NCBI RefSeq assembly: GCF_019091455.1
Contig: NZ_JAGXJN010000001.1
Location: 496,001 to 560,000 of the forward strand
Origin: Chitinophaga sp. GbtcB8
GTDB taxonomy: Bacteria; Bacteroidota; Bacteroidia; Chitinophagales; Chitinophagaceae
Reading direction: 5' to 3'
Length of the DNA: 64,000 nucleotides
Part shown: in pieces, positions 18,436 through 28,555 of the stretch
Numbering within the stretch: the first letter of the stretch is position 1
How the letters are laid out: every line of letters starts with the position of its first letter
Made by a program: the position numbers and the translations under genes
The notes under the pieces: generated by a model
The model's database searches: none
Told to the model about the DNA's origin: nothing
What the model saw: only the letters and a program-made list of their open reading frames with translations

Positions 18436-19191
18436 ATGTCTATCATACTCATTACCGGTGCTACCGCCGGATTTGGAAAGGCTTGTGCTGAAAAATTTGC
18501 CCAACATAAACATGATCTTATTATTACCGGCCGCCGGCAGGAAAGGCTGAATGAGTTAAAAACATCCCTGGAACAGCAATACGGCGTTAAAGTGCTGCCC
18601 CTCACTTTTGATGTGCGGGAGGAGCAAACCGTGGCCAGCACCCTGGAAGCCATACCGGAGGCCTGGAAAAAGGTGGAAGTGCTTATTAACAATGCCGGGC
18701 TGGCAGCAGGCCTCAGTACTGTTGATGAAGGCAGCACAGACGACTGGAACGCTATGCTGGATACCAATGTAAAAGGGCTGTTGTATGTATCCCGCACGGT
18801 AATACCCTGGTTAAAGGCGCAGGGCAGGGGCCATATTATTAACCTGGGTTCTATTGCAGGCAGCCAGGTATATGCCAAGGGTAATGTGTACTGTGCCAGC
18901 AAGGCTGCGGTAGATGCTATTTCACAAGGTATGCGTATAGACCTGCTGCCCTTTGGTATAAAGGTTACAAATGTTTGCCCCGGCGCAGCGGAAACAGAAT
19001 TTTCCGTAGTACGTTTCAAGGGCGATGAGGATAAAGCCAAAGATGTATACAAGGGTTTAAAACCCTTAAGCGCTGAGGATGTGGCAGATGTGATCTTTTA
19101 CTGCACTACCCTGCCCCCGCATGTATGCATAAATCACCTGGAAATAACACCGCTGCAACAGGCAAGCGCTTACTATTATCAGAGAAATTAA
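18436..19191 (+). CDS. SDR family NADP-dependent oxidoreductase (YdfG-like)
   Basis: This is a classical short-chain dehydrogenase of 251 residues. The cofactor motif TGATAGFG (7-14), the NNAG motif (85-88) and the catalytic Ser139, Tyr152 and Lys156 (YCASK) are all intact. The layout resembles YdfG, an NADP-dependent 3-hydroxy acid or serine dehydrogenase, including the C-terminal PHVCINHLEITP region. The exact substrate cannot be assigned. It stands alone between a heptad array and a small-ORF region. Confidence 0.88.
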   Translation: MSIILITGATAGFGKACAEKFAQHKHDLIITGRRQERLNELKTSLEQQYGVKVLPLTFDVREEQTVASTLEAIPEAWKKVEVLINNAGLAAGLSTVDEGSTDDWNAMLDTNVKGLLYVSRTVIPWLKAQGRGHIINLGSIAGSQVYAKGNVYCASKAAVDAISQGMRIDLLPFGIKVTNVCPGAAETEFSVVRFKGDEDKAKDVYKGLKPLSAEDVADVIFYCTTLPPHVCINHLEITPLQQASAYYYQRN

Positions 19192-19227
19192 CATGAACAT
19201 GTTATTTTACAGGTTATATATTTTGAA

Positions 19228-19253
19228 TATATTTGAAACGATTCATATATTTG
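19228..19253 (+). promoter_or_regulatory. Two tandem -7 elements with an upstream -33-like TTTG
   Basis: TATATTTG occurs at 19228-19235 and again at 19246-19253, each followed by AAAC. TTTG at 19222-19225 is 20 bases before the second copy, the usual -33 spacing. The leader to the small ORF would be about 70 bases and contains a CCTATAATCCTATAATC heptad array (19301-19318). Confidence 0.5.
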
Positions 19254-19326
19254 AAACAATTTAATTTTTCCGTTACAGTGTTTCGAGACTAACTAACTAT
19301 CCTATAATCCTATAATCGAAATCCCT

Positions 19327-19488
19327 ATGCTAACATTTGTAACTATTCTATTATTACGCCTGTACTATCCCAGGTGGAAACAGGAGTGGCGCTTTTACGC
19401 CGACAGATCCAGGCAGAACAAATATGGCCGCTGGGCCATGGGTAAGGCCTGGGGCGGTGAAGCTGATTACTCCCTGAGCTACAGTTGA
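19327..19488 (+). CDS. Small hypothetical protein, 53 residues
   Basis: The ATG at 19327 opens a 53-codon frame ending with TGA at 19486-19488. The product starts with a short hydrophobic stretch (MLTFVTILLLRLYY) and continues with a basic, aromatic segment (PRWKQEWRFYADRSRQ) and a Trp/Gly-rich end. It has a candidate tandem promoter upstream and a strong terminator 30 bases downstream, so a short transcript of this size is plausible. I do not recognise the family. The hydrophobic start could be a weak membrane anchor. Confidence 0.5.
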   Translation: MLTFVTILLLRLYYPRWKQEWRFYADRSRQNKYGRWAMGKAWGGEADYSLSYS

Positions 19489-19517
19489 GGTATGAGAAGT
19501 AGAGAAAAGAATTTGTT

Positions 19518-19547
19518 AACAGTCCCGCGCTTATGGCCGGGACTGTT
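19518..19547 (+). terminator. Rho-independent terminator after the small ORF
   Basis: AACAGTCCCG pairs with CGGGACTGTT around a 10-base loop, followed by TTGTTTT. Confidence 0.85.
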
Positions 19548-19568
19548 TTGTTTTAGGCATATTCCTAT

Positions 19569-19576
19569 TAATTTTG
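19569..19576 (+). promoter_or_regulatory. -7 element of mqo
   Basis: TAATTTTG matches TAnnTTTG, 34 bases before the mqo ATG. Confidence 0.5.
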
Positions 19577-19609
19577 CGCCGGAAAAACGTAAATAATACC
19601 TTTTAATAT

Positions 19610-21115
19610 ATGTCTTCAAAAGCTGCGCCTGATGTTGTGTTAATTGGAGCCGGAATTATGAGCGCCACACTGGGTGTATTATTGAAAAAATTACAACCCG
19701 AACTGACCATTGAAATCTTTGAAAGACTGGATGTTATTGCCGGTGAAAGTTCAGATGCATGGAATAATGCAGGCACCGGGCACTCCGCCTTTTGTGAGCT
19801 GAACTACACCCCTGAAAAGCCGGATGGCACGGTTGAAAGCTCCAAAGCCGCTAAAATTGCAGAGTCTTTTGAAGTTTCCAAAGCATTCTGGGCTTACCTG
19901 GTGCAGGAAGGTTATATTAAATCCCCGGAAAGTTTTATACGTAGCGTACCGCACATCAGCTTTGTATGGGGCGGCCCCAATGTAACCTACTTACAGCAGC
20001 GCCAAAAAGCGCTGGAAGGCAATGCATTATTCAAAGGCATGCAATACTCAGAGGATCATGCTACCCTTGCCAAATGGATGCCACTGGTAATGGAAGGCCG
20101 CGATCCTGAACAAAAGGTAGCTGCTACCCGCATGGAAGCTGGTACGGATGTAAACTTTGGCGCACTTACCCGGCAGCTGTGCACCTACCTGTATAACCAG
20201 AAGGGTGTAAAGATCTATACCGCACACGAAGTACGTGATATTGAACAGGAAGAGGATGGACGTTGGTCCATTACCGTAAAGAATGCCACTACCGGTAAAA
20301 AACGCACGCTTAAAACCAAATTTGTATTTATAGGTGCTGGCGGCGGCTCACTGCCTTTGCTGGAGAAATCCGGCATACCGGAAGGCAAGGGTTTTGGCGG
20401 TTTCCCGGTAAGCGGCCAATGGCTGATCTGCAACAATCCCGAAGTTATTGAGCAGCATGGGGCCAAGGTGTATGGTAAGGCGGCAGTAGGCGCACCACCC
20501 ATGTCAGTACCTCACCTGGATACCCGGGTGATTGATGGTAAAAAGGCATTGCTGTTTGGCCCTTACGCCGGTTTCTCCACCAAGTTCCTGAAACATGGCT
20601 CTTTCATGGACCTGCCGTTATCTATTAAATATTATAATATCCGCCCTATGCTGGCAGCGGGCTTTGATAATATTCCCTTAACCAAATACCTGATAGAGCA
20701 GGTGCGCCAGTCGCCGGAAGACCGTATGGAAGCTTTACGCGCTTTTGTACCACAGGCCAAAATGGAAGACTGGGACCTGGAAACTGCCGGGCAACGGGTA
20801 CAGATCATTAAAAAAGATCCTGAGCACGGCGGCGTACTGGAATTTGGCACTGAAGTGGTGAGCGCTGCAGATGGTACCATCGCGGCCCTGCTGGGTGCAT
20901 CGCCCGGCGCATCTACCGCTGTATCCATTATGCTGGATCTGCTGAACCGCTGCTTTAAAACGCAGATGAACACCCCGGAGTGGAAGGCCAAGCTGAAAGA
21001 AATGATCCCATCTTACGGGCAAAAACTGGCAGATACGCCCGGCCTGTGCGATGAAATGCGCAGCTGGACAGGCCAGGTGCTGAAGCTAAATGTGGAGGAG
21101 GAAGTGGCGAAGTAA
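19610..21115 (+). CDS. mqo: Malate:quinone oxidoreductase (malate dehydrogenase, quinone)
   Basis: Mqo is a membrane-associated FAD enzyme that oxidises malate to oxaloacetate and passes electrons to the quinone pool (menaquinone here, see mqnB and mqnD). The 501-residue protein has the FAD-binding motif [13 protein letters not shown] near the N-terminus, family segments such as [18 protein letters not shown] and [11 protein letters not shown], and the C-terminal [11 protein letters not shown]. It has its own promoter, and a strong shared terminator separates it from sprA. Confidence 0.95.
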   Translation: MSSKAAPDVVLIGAGIMSATLGVLLKKLQPELTIEIFERLDVIAGESSDAWNNAGTGHSAFCELNYTPEKPDGTVESSKAAKIAESFEVSKAFWAYLVQEGYIKSPESFIRSVPHISFVWGGPNVTYLQQRQKALEGNALFKGMQYSEDHATLAKWMPLVMEGRDPEQKVAATRMEAGTDVNFGALTRQLCTYLYNQKGVKIYTAHEVRDIEQEEDGRWSITVKNATTGKKRTLKTKFVFIGAGGGSLPLLEKSGIPEGKGFGGFPVSGQWLICNNPEVIEQHGAKVYGKAAVGAPPMSVPHLDTRVIDGKKALLFGPYAGFSTKFLKHGSFMDLPLSIKYYNIRPMLAAGFDNIPLTKYLIEQVRQSPEDRMEALRAFVPQAKMEDWDLETAGQRVQIIKKDPEHGGVLEFGTEVVSAADGTIAALLGASPGASTAVSIMLDLLNRCFKTQMNTPEWKAKLKEMIPSYGQKLADTPGLCDEMRSWTGQVLKLNVEEEVAK

Positions 21116-21116
21116 A

Positions 21117-21240
21117 GAATGTAAAATGTAAAATTTTAAATCATAAATGTAAAAGTGGAATGCCGCGATTGGGTCCTAGTCAGACTTCGCGGCATTCCAC
21201 TTTTACATTTGAAATTTTACATTTATGATTTTACATTCTT
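21117..21240. terminator. Bidirectional terminator within a long inverted heptad array (GTAAAAT family)
   Basis: A 24-bp perfect stem (21145-21168 with 21187-21210; core AAAGTGGAATGCCGCG) encloses an 18-base loop between the convergent mqo and sprA genes. Outside it both sides carry GTAAAAT/ATTTTAC words (21118-21144 and 21209-21238). The outer words are in shuffled order between the two arms, as if units had been gained or lost. Confidence 0.8.
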
Positions 21241-21256
21241 TTTATTGTGCCACACC

Positions 21257-24200
21257 TTATTGCGCTAACATAAATCTTAATGTAAGACCGCCCCTGGTAT
21301 TGGTGATGGGATAAGCAGTGGATATTACCGGTATGGTTTGCCTTCGGTCATAGAAGAAACGCAGGTTCAAACGGTTATTCACCACATAATCAATAGACGG
21401 GGCTATGCCTATCACCTTCTGACCACTGGTGGGTATCACCAGGTCCGCATCCAGGCGGTTATTCACTGTCCGGTCATCGCGGTAGCTGAGGTCCAGGCGG
21501 AAATTCATATCATTTTCTAATTTCTTGCCGCCATTTTTTCCTACACGGAATGGTAAGGGGAAACCGCGCATGCGGTAACCGCCGCCTATTATTATTTCGG
21601 TAGAGCGCAGCTCTGTTAACTGGTAGTCTATCAGGCTTAAGCTCAGGGAGCGGCTCTTCCTGAATTCCAGGCGGGCATTCAGGCTGTTGGTAAAGGTCAT
21701 ATCAAAACCTATCAACGGCGCAAACTGCTCTGTCATGGTCAGGTTGGGCACCAGGAAGTACGGAATGTAGTTACCGGATACCGTATCTATAAAACCGGGA
21801 TACCCTGCCAGGCGCGGATCCTCATAGAACAGCGCCGTGTTATAGGAGTTCATGCTCAGCGTACCGGTATAGGCATGCGTAAGCACAAAGTTTGTAAAGA
21901 TGTTACGGAATGGTTCCAGCTTGGTTAACCCGTTATAGGTAATACGCCAGTTAGGTTTGGGTATAAAGTTGCTGAACGGGTTGCTGCGTACATTGCTATT
22001 GCTTTGCTTCAGCAGGCCTATCTTTTCCGGGTCTTTACCGGTGTAAGCTGCCAGGAAAGCGGGTATCAATACATCCTGTGCATAACGGCTGTAACCATAA
22101 TAATAAGTCGGGTCTTTTGAGTTTTGCGTAGGTGCGCCCTGGTTATAAGGGTTTTGCGTAGCCAGGCGTTTGGATATAGCCAAACGGTAGTTCTCAAAGT
22201 TCCGGAAGGTGGTAGACATGCCGCTTTGCGCATCAATTTTACCAAACAGCGTTTGTATGGCTATATAAGTGATCTCAAACCCACCTGCATCATAGGGGCT
22301 CAGGTGTTCAAAACCCAGCACATTACCCAATGTGTCTGTAGCATTTTTGAACAGCTCCGTATGTGTTTTTGTGAATGATTTAGTGATGTTCAGGTCAATA
22401 CGCAGATCGGGTATGGGTTCCAGCTGCGCCTGCGCATCCAGCCGCTGGGTGAACTGTTGCTGGAACTGCACGTTGAACAGCGTATCCGGCGTGATCAATC
22501 CCTTCTTGGCAAAATTATCCAGCCAGGCTTTATTAGGCTGGGCGCCAAATACAAAACCTAAGCCCGGCGCCATAGAGGCCCAGTTCATACCCAGTAGCTT
22601 GGTACTGTCTATATAACCGGGTAAGCGGGTACCGGAATTTTCAGAATAGTTAATGGCAATCCGCTTTACAGCCAGCAAGGGTTTCAGCGCTGCTTTCACC
22701 AGGGCCGGCAGCTCATTATCGTCTTGTTTTTGCTGCGGTTGCTGTTGTTTGTTCTGCTGGTTGCCCTGCATGTTCTGGTTCGCATTCCGGTTATTGTTAT
22801 TACCGGATGATCCGCCGGTTACCCTGCGCAGGAACTTGGATTTATTATACAGCTCAGAGAACTTAAATTCTGCGGTCACCGTTCTGTTCTGCGTATTCTC
22901 AATGGCATTACCCAGCTCCAATGCCAGGCGGCTGGCGCCGGTCCAGCGGTATTCCGTACTATAACCTAATGCAATATTAGTCCAGCTTAACAGCGGAATT
23001 TTGCTGGTAGGCAGCGTATACGTAACGTTGGCGGAATGGAAGTAGTTGGTGGTACGGCCAAACTTAAACAGGTTATGGCGCACACTATCCCGCTTAGCCT
23101 TGGTATCAATACGGCCGTCCGGTTCATCAATACGGGTATTGGTTACCGCATTAAAATCAATGGTAAGGCTGCGGGTCAGGTCCCACTTTAAACCATAATA
23201 ACGGTCAAAGGTGAAATACTTGTTATAGGTTTCAGGCAGCTTATACAAACCATCACTGCCCACGTTACGGATGCGCGTGGCGCCAAACTGCCGGGTAATA
23301 TCCGCCCGGAAGCTGATGATGGAAGGCACGTAGTTTATGTTAAAGTCGCGGATCAGATCCAGCCAATGCGTTTTTGATTTACCCAACAGCTTTTTCAGCG
23401 GCGTAATAAACTTACTTTGGCCGGCATAGTTATAACCCAGGCCCCCACGGTGTTTGGTAAGAATATCATTTTCAATAAGCGGGTTATGGCTATTGGTTTG
23501 AGAGAAGGAGTAACTAATGTCAAAGTTCTCAATATCCCATATTTTCAGCTTGGGCTTACCCTGGTTTAGCTTACGTACGTTGGTAAAGTTCAGGCTCTTA
23601 ATAGAAGTATAATCCTGTGCATCCCGTTTAATGGAATCCCGCTCAGCGGAGGTACGCGCCAAACGCAGCTTATCTTTCAGTTTAATATCCATGTCATACG
23701 GATCATATTCCGGATTGCTGGCAGCTTGTGAGTAACCGGCATATACCGGTATGGAAATGCCTGCTTTTTTAGGCAGCAGCTTACCCAGGTCCAGGTTGGC
23801 CGCTACATCATATTGCAGGTAGTTATCGCGGAAACGTTCATTCACCCGCTGATCTATAGCGCCAAAACCAGCAGTGTGCATGTTACCGGATACGCTTACA
23901 GTACCCAGGTCGGCCAGCTGTACATCCATACGGGCCATAGCTGCATAACCGCCTTTTTCATCAAAGTCTGTAAGGCGCATTTCATTGAACCATACTTCGG
24001 TACATTTGGATAACCCATCGTTCTTGGGATTATACACGCCTATCATTACACTTCTTACATCGCCCAGGCTGGGGTTACCTACTACGCTAAGGAAGTTGGT
24101 ACCATCTGATTCCGTGTAAGGAAGGATGGGGGAACACGTATCGCACATGTTGCGCCGCTGTTTCAGGTTGGGTAGCTTTGCCAGCTCCAGGTCCAGGTTA

Positions 24201-27200
24201 TTTGCTTCCGGCCATATGGCGTTGGCGTCTGTTGAGTTGCTCCAGGGAGTTACTTTCAGCGGTATCTGGTATTCATAATAGTTATTGGTAAAGTCACTGC
24301 CCAGGCGTACAATAGCGCGCAGCTCACCATCCTTCAGGGAAGTGGGATTATTCACCGCCTCTGAGTGTATGTACATCTGCAGCCTTTTATACTGGCGCAT
24401 ATCAAGCCCCAGGTTCTTGTAAATACCGCGGTTATCGCCGTCCTTCAGGTCGCATACCTGCATGGAAAGGGCCTGCTCATTCAGCTGCAATGTAGTATTG
24501 TTGGTGCTGATGGTGTTTTGCCTGGTTACGCCCGGCGGTATTACATACGGAATGGGGTTGCGTTTTGAGTTCTCCTCAATGTTCACCGCCGTGGTATTGA
24601 ACTTGGTGCTTTCGTCAATGGGTACCGGATCACCGGGTTGTAATTTATACATATAACGGCGCCACTGGTTGCGTACCAGGTCCAGCTTGCCAAAACGCAC
24701 CACTACAGAATCCTGGAAGCCGGTCAGGAACATCCGCATAAAACGTATGGACTTAAAATCCGGGATATTGCCAATGCGGCGGTTGTACTGGTTTACCGGC
24801 ACTTTAAACTGGTACCATGTTTCCGTGGTTTTGTTACCATCCGGCAGGGTTACCTCTGCGGCGATCTTGTCCACTACATAATTATCGCCCACCTGCATGT
24901 TAGGCTTCAGGTTCACCATGTACTGGAAGTATTCTTCCGTTTCGTTCATGGTATTATCCCGGTTCAGATCCTCAGATTCCGGTATGTTGGTGGCTGCGGA
25001 TGAATACTGGGAGTTATTATTGGATACCGGCGAGTTGCCTTCCGGGTTGCTGTATCTCTTATAACGCTGTAATATGCCCAGGCGTTCCTTATCATAATCA
25101 TCACCGCGGTAGTGATGGTAGTCATCGTTCGCAGGATCGTTAAACGCCTGCTTGTAAATTTCGGAACTCTGCCCAAAGCTGGCTTGCAGCTTGTTCAGGT
25201 AATCACGGTAAAAGAAACGTTCATCGGCAACACCGCCGTTAGAGCGTAAGCCATCATAACCCACATCCTGGTAAGAGCGGATGTTGGGATCGTTATCAAA
25301 TGCCTGTGTAAGCTGCTGCTGGTATTTAGGTACGCGGCCCCAGTGGGAGGAATCCATCTGGTTAGCATTCTGATTCGGGTCTGGTAAGCCGTTCTCAAAC
25401 ATTTTACGGGAATCTTTCAGCACATCTTCCGATACGTTACCCAGGTTAAAGTACAGCTGACCGCCTGTGCTGTTGGGTGTTTTAATGAACGGATCCTGGA
25501 TCCAGAACTCTATGAACTCCACGTTGGCCGTTTCAAAATCGCTGTTGTCAATGGAGCGCATCATACCGGCCCATTTGCGCTGCGGTGTTTTCAGGTGGCC
25601 GCTGGCATCAATGTCTGATGGCAGGTAGGAAAAGTTATAGGGGCCTCTTTCCGTTGGGTAGTAGGCCAGGTCAAGGGTACTTAGCTGGCTTTGCCCAAAA
25701 TCGGTAGAAAGGTTAGGGAATACTTCTTTCTGGTAAACCAAACGTACACGCGGGTCAGACTGCTCCTGTGTGGTAATGTTTGCCGGCAGGCCCGGTGATT
25801 TGGCAATCTGTAAGGTAGGTTCTATTATATACCAGGCCAGCCTCGCACGGTTCTTACCATAGGTCAGTGAATCGTTCAGGTCTGCTTCGGGGAACAACAG
25901 GTTGCCATTGGCATCTGTAGCTCCGCTGGGAGTAGAGGCCAGGGCCCAGCTGGTGGCCGGGAACTTCAGGTCGTACCCGCTCTGGGAGCCTTCAAAATCA
26001 TCAATAAATACCTGGCCGCTGCTGCTGCCCGCTGCATTCACCAGCTTACTGTGGCCGGGGAACAGGCGCGCTACCTCGCCGGTGAACAGGATGTTGGAGG
26101 GTGTGGTAGTGCTGTAGTTGGGCAGCTTATCCAGGAAGCGCGTAAGCCCTTTCCATTCGGAATTATAGTTTACATCCAATCCCAGCACGGTATTGTTAAT
26201 AGGGTCTTCCCCGTAGTTCACTTTCTGATAATAAGGCCGCTCACTCATGCGCACCATGGTACCGCCCAGGCTCAGCTTATCATTCACCACATAATCCAGG
26301 CGGGTACCCAGGTAGTTACGTACCTGCTGGCCAAACAGGGCATTGTTCTCAAACTGCACATTAATAGGCACGCCGGATGCCAGCACACCGCCGTTAATAA
26401 TTTTAATACGGCCCAGGTTATAGTCTATGATATAATCCACATTCTCCCGCAGCATTTGCCCGCCGGCATTAACCGTTACGGAGCCGGGCGGAATGTTGTA
26501 ACCGCCCAGGGATATTTCCGACGAGTTGGCGGATTTATAAGAGCCTTTCAGCACAAAGCGGTTCAGCTGCGGAAACTGCTGCGCCACTACTTTTATGGAG
26601 TCATATAATACCTTATAGAGATATTGCTTTTCCAGGGTCACATTGCCCCCAAAGGCTTTTTGAAGCCCGCCTGCAAACGGTTCCAGCTGCGGGAACATTA
26701 CATGCCCGGTTTGCGAGTTAATCGTGTACCCTTCCACGTAGTCAAAAACCCCGTCGGGCTGGGGATCGTTCTGGTTATTTAAGCGGTCCAGGTTCAGGAT
26801 AGTGATAATGGGCGCCCCGGCGTAGGATCCCTGGGCATCCGGTATATAACGTTTATCACTGGGTGCGCGGTCCTGCGTACCGGGATCTTTATAATATACG
26901 TCCAGCTTAAAGTCCTGCCGGTTGATCTGGATGGCGCCTGTGGAGTAGATGTTCTTCATCATCAGGTCCCAGATTGGCAGGGTGGGCCGGGCGGAAGTAG
27001 CTTTCAATAATTTCAGGAACAGGATCTGCTGGTTGGCGCTGTTGGTTTGGTCCGGCGGTACATCCTGTGAGAATTCCCCTACCTGGAACACGCGGCCGTT
27101 ATAAGTATACTGGTAAGCTACGGCCAGCACCTCATCCGGCTGCAGCTGCTGGTTTAACGATATGTAACCCAGCTGCCGGTTCACCGTATAGTCGGTTGAG

Positions 27201-28519
27201 TCCAGCTTGCGGGCAAAGGTTTTTTCAAACTCCTGCACCGGTTTTAAACCCAGGCTTAGCAGGCGGCTTACCACGGTTCCGGTAAAACGGCTGGCCGGGT
27301 CATTAGCCAGCTGGCTAAACAGGTTGTTAACCCCGTTGCCCGGCAGCTTGGAGCTGGTAAGCACCGTCAGCCCGGTGTTATAGGGTTTGTATTCACCTAA
27401 GTCCATTAAACCTACTACATCCCTGGTATTGGTGGTAGCCCCGGTTTTATTGGTTACCCATACTTCTATACGGTTAATGTAAGAAAGGGAGCGGATCACC
27501 GGCAGGTTAGACATGGCATAGTTGAACGTATCCCGGAAGAACTGCGCCAGCAGGAAGTGGCGGTTATCCTCATACTCATCTGCCCGTATGTTAAAGTCCT
27601 GCACCTGGGTGCCGCCTTTCAGCATCAGGTTCTGTTTCTGCGATTTCTGGTTAGAGAGTACGCTGGTTACCGTAAGGCGGCCAAACTGCAGCTGGGTTTT
27701 AAGACCAAACAGCGACTGCACCCCGGAAATAAGCTGGCTGCGTAAGGGGAAGCTTACGTTACCGGCTTCTATCTTTTTTATGATCTCATCATCGTAACCG
27801 GTGTATTCCAGCTTTATCTGGTTCTCAAAGTCAAAGGTGCTCTGGGTATTATAGTTGGTAATGAGCTTCAGCTTATCCCCTATTTTACCGGTTACGTTCA
27901 TGTTAATGTTCATGTCAAAATCAAAACCTCCGTTCTTACGCGCCTGTTCTACCAGCACGGGGTTCTTGATGTTCTGGCCCTGGTAGCCGAACGTGAGGTC
28001 CAGGCTTCCCTGGGGGCGTATATCCACCTTGCTGCCGCCGAATACACGGTCAAACAGGCTGTTGCCGCTATTCAGCTGCGGGCCGGAGCCCAGCTGGTTC
28101 AGGCTGCCCAGGGTAGCTGCCCGCTTTTGCCAGTAGCTTTGTTCACTCTGGGAGGATTGCAGCTTGTAAAACTCATCAAAGCTCATGTAGGTGGGGTTAC
28201 GGTAGTACTGGTCGCCTATTTTTTCCGTAACGGTATATTGTTTGGTAACGGGATCGTATTCTACGTCTCTTTTAATGCTGGCGGGGTCTTTTAGATCAAT
28301 AGCATTCCTGACGGGATCGGTAATGGCATTTCCGTACCTGTCTTTTATAGGATATTTCAGGGTGTCACTTTTATGGGTAGTATCCTTTGCGGTTGTATCT
28401 GTTTTCCAGTTTGGTTGCTTAAAATAATTTCCCGAACGTTCCCTTGCGGCAGTGTCAAGAATAAAAAAAGATACGACGCCTATCACTGCAAAAGCACTTA
28501 AATATGTCTTTTTTGCCAA
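21257..28519 (-). CDS. sprA: T9SS outer membrane translocon SprA (Sov)
   Basis: SprA is the very large beta-barrel that carries T9SS cargo across the outer membrane; loss stops gliding and secretion in Flavobacterium. At 2420 residues it has the family length. It has an N-terminal hydrophobic signal (AFAVIGVVSFFILDTAA), long repeated TonB-like/SprA domains, a glutamine/asparagine-rich stretch near residues 1905-1935, and a C-terminal barrel ending GGLTLRFMLAQ. The only start in frame near the N-terminus is TTG at 28519, with no ATG alternative. It follows ruvA by 36 bases, so the two likely share a transcript. Confidence 0.97.
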   Translation of the reverse strand: MAKKTYLSAFAVIGVVSFFILDTAARERSGNYFKQPNWKTDTTAKDTTHKSDTLKYPIKDRYGNAITDPVRNAIDLKDPASIKRDVEYDPVTKQYTVTEKIGDQYYRNPTYMSFDEFYKLQSSQSEQSYWQKRAATLGSLNQLGSGPQLNSGNSLFDRVFGGSKVDIRPQGSLDLTFGYQGQNIKNPVLVEQARKNGGFDFDMNINMNVTGKIGDKLKLITNYNTQSTFDFENQIKLEYTGYDDEIIKKIEAGNVSFPLRSQLISGVQSLFGLKTQLQFGRLTVTSVLSNQKSQKQNLMLKGGTQVQDFNIRADEYEDNRHFLLAQFFRDTFNYAMSNLPVIRSLSYINRIEVWVTNKTGATTNTRDVVGLMDLGEYKPYNTGLTVLTSSKLPGNGVNNLFSQLANDPASRFTGTVVSRLLSLGLKPVQEFEKTFARKLDSTDYTVNRQLGYISLNQQLQPDEVLAVAYQYTYNGRVFQVGEFSQDVPPDQTNSANQQILFLKLLKATSARPTLPIWDLMMKNIYSTGAIQINRQDFKLDVYYKDPGTQDRAPSDKRYIPDAQGSYAGAPIITILNLDRLNNQNDPQPDGVFDYVEGYTINSQTGHVMFPQLEPFAGGLQKAFGGNVTLEKQYLYKVLYDSIKVVAQQFPQLNRFVLKGSYKSANSSEISLGGYNIPPGSVTVNAGGQMLRENVDYIIDYNLGRIKIINGGVLASGVPINVQFENNALFGQQVRNYLGTRLDYVVNDKLSLGGTMVRMSERPYYQKVNYGEDPINNTVLGLDVNYNSEWKGLTRFLDKLPNYSTTTPSNILFTGEVARLFPGHSKLVNAAGSSSGQVFIDDFEGSQSGYDLKFPATSWALASTPSGATDANGNLLFPEADLNDSLTYGKNRARLAWYIIEPTLQIAKSPGLPANITTQEQSDPRVRLVYQKEVFPNLSTDFGQSQLSTLDLAYYPTERGPYNFSYLPSDIDASGHLKTPQRKWAGMMRSIDNSDFETANVEFIEFWIQDPFIKTPNSTGGQLYFNLGNVSEDVLKDSRKMFENGLPDPNQNANQMDSSHWGRVPKYQQQLTQAFDNDPNIRSYQDVGYDGLRSNGGVADERFFYRDYLNKLQASFGQSSEIYKQAFNDPANDDYHHYRGDDYDKERLGILQRYKRYSNPEGNSPVSNNNSQYSSAATNIPESEDLNRDNTMNETEEYFQYMVNLKPNMQVGDNYVVDKIAAEVTLPDGNKTTETWYQFKVPVNQYNRRIGNIPDFKSIRFMRMFLTGFQDSVVVRFGKLDLVRNQWRRYMYKLQPGDPVPIDESTKFNTTAVNIEENSKRNPIPYVIPPGVTRQNTISTNNTTLQLNEQALSMQVCDLKDGDNRGIYKNLGLDMRQYKRLQMYIHSEAVNNPTSLKDGELRAIVRLGSDFTNNYYEYQIPLKVTPWSNSTDANAIWPEANNLDLELAKLPNLKQRRNMCDTCSPILPYTESDGTNFLSVVGNPSLGDVRSVMIGVYNPKNDGLSKCTEVWFNEMRLTDFDEKGGYAAMARMDVQLADLGTVSVSGNMHTAGFGAIDQRVNERFRDNYLQYDVAANLDLGKLLPKKAGISIPVYAGYSQAASNPEYDPYDMDIKLKDKLRLARTSAERDSIKRDAQDYTSIKSLNFTNVRKLNQGKPKLKIWDIENFDISYSFSQTNSHNPLIENDILTKHRGGLGYNYAGQSKFITPLKKLLGKSKTHWLDLIRDFNINYVPSIISFRADITRQFGATRIRNVGSDGLYKLPETYNKYFTFDRYYGLKWDLTRSLTIDFNAVTNTRIDEPDGRIDTKAKRDSVRHNLFKFGRTTNYFHSANVTYTLPTSKIPLLSWTNIALGYSTEYRWTGASRLALELGNAIENTQNRTVTAEFKFSELYNKSKFLRRVTGGSSGNNNNRNANQNMQGNQQNKQQQPQQKQDDNELPALVKAALKPLLAVKRIAINYSENSGTRLPGYIDSTKLLGMNWASMAPGLGFVFGAQPNKAWLDNFAKKGLITPDTLFNVQFQQQFTQRLDAQAQLEPIPDLRIDLNITKSFTKTHTELFKNATDTLGNVLGFEHLSPYDAGGFEITYIAIQTLFGKIDAQSGMSTTFRNFENYRLAISKRLATQNPYNQGAPTQNSKDPTYYYGYSRYAQDVLIPAFLAAYTGKDPEKIGLLKQSNSNVRSNPFSNFIPKPNWRITYNGLTKLEPFRNIFTNFVLTHAYTGTLSMNSYNTALFYEDPRLAGYPGFIDTVSGNYIPYFLVPNLTMTEQFAPLIGFDMTFTNSLNARLEFRKSRSLSLSLIDYQLTELRSTEIIIGGGYRMRGFPLPFRVGKNGGKKLENDMNFRLDLSYRDDRTVNNRLDADLVIPTSGQKVIGIAPSIDYVVNNRLNLRFFYDRRQTIPVISTAYPITNTRGGLTLRFMLAQ

Positions 28520-28555
28520 GCGAAATAGGTTTTTATAGAGGTCAGGGTAATAAAA

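Noticed and set aside
26051..26608. Open frame of 185 codons on the plus strand
   Set aside because: It is antisense within sprA, with composition typical of a shadow frame and no promoter.
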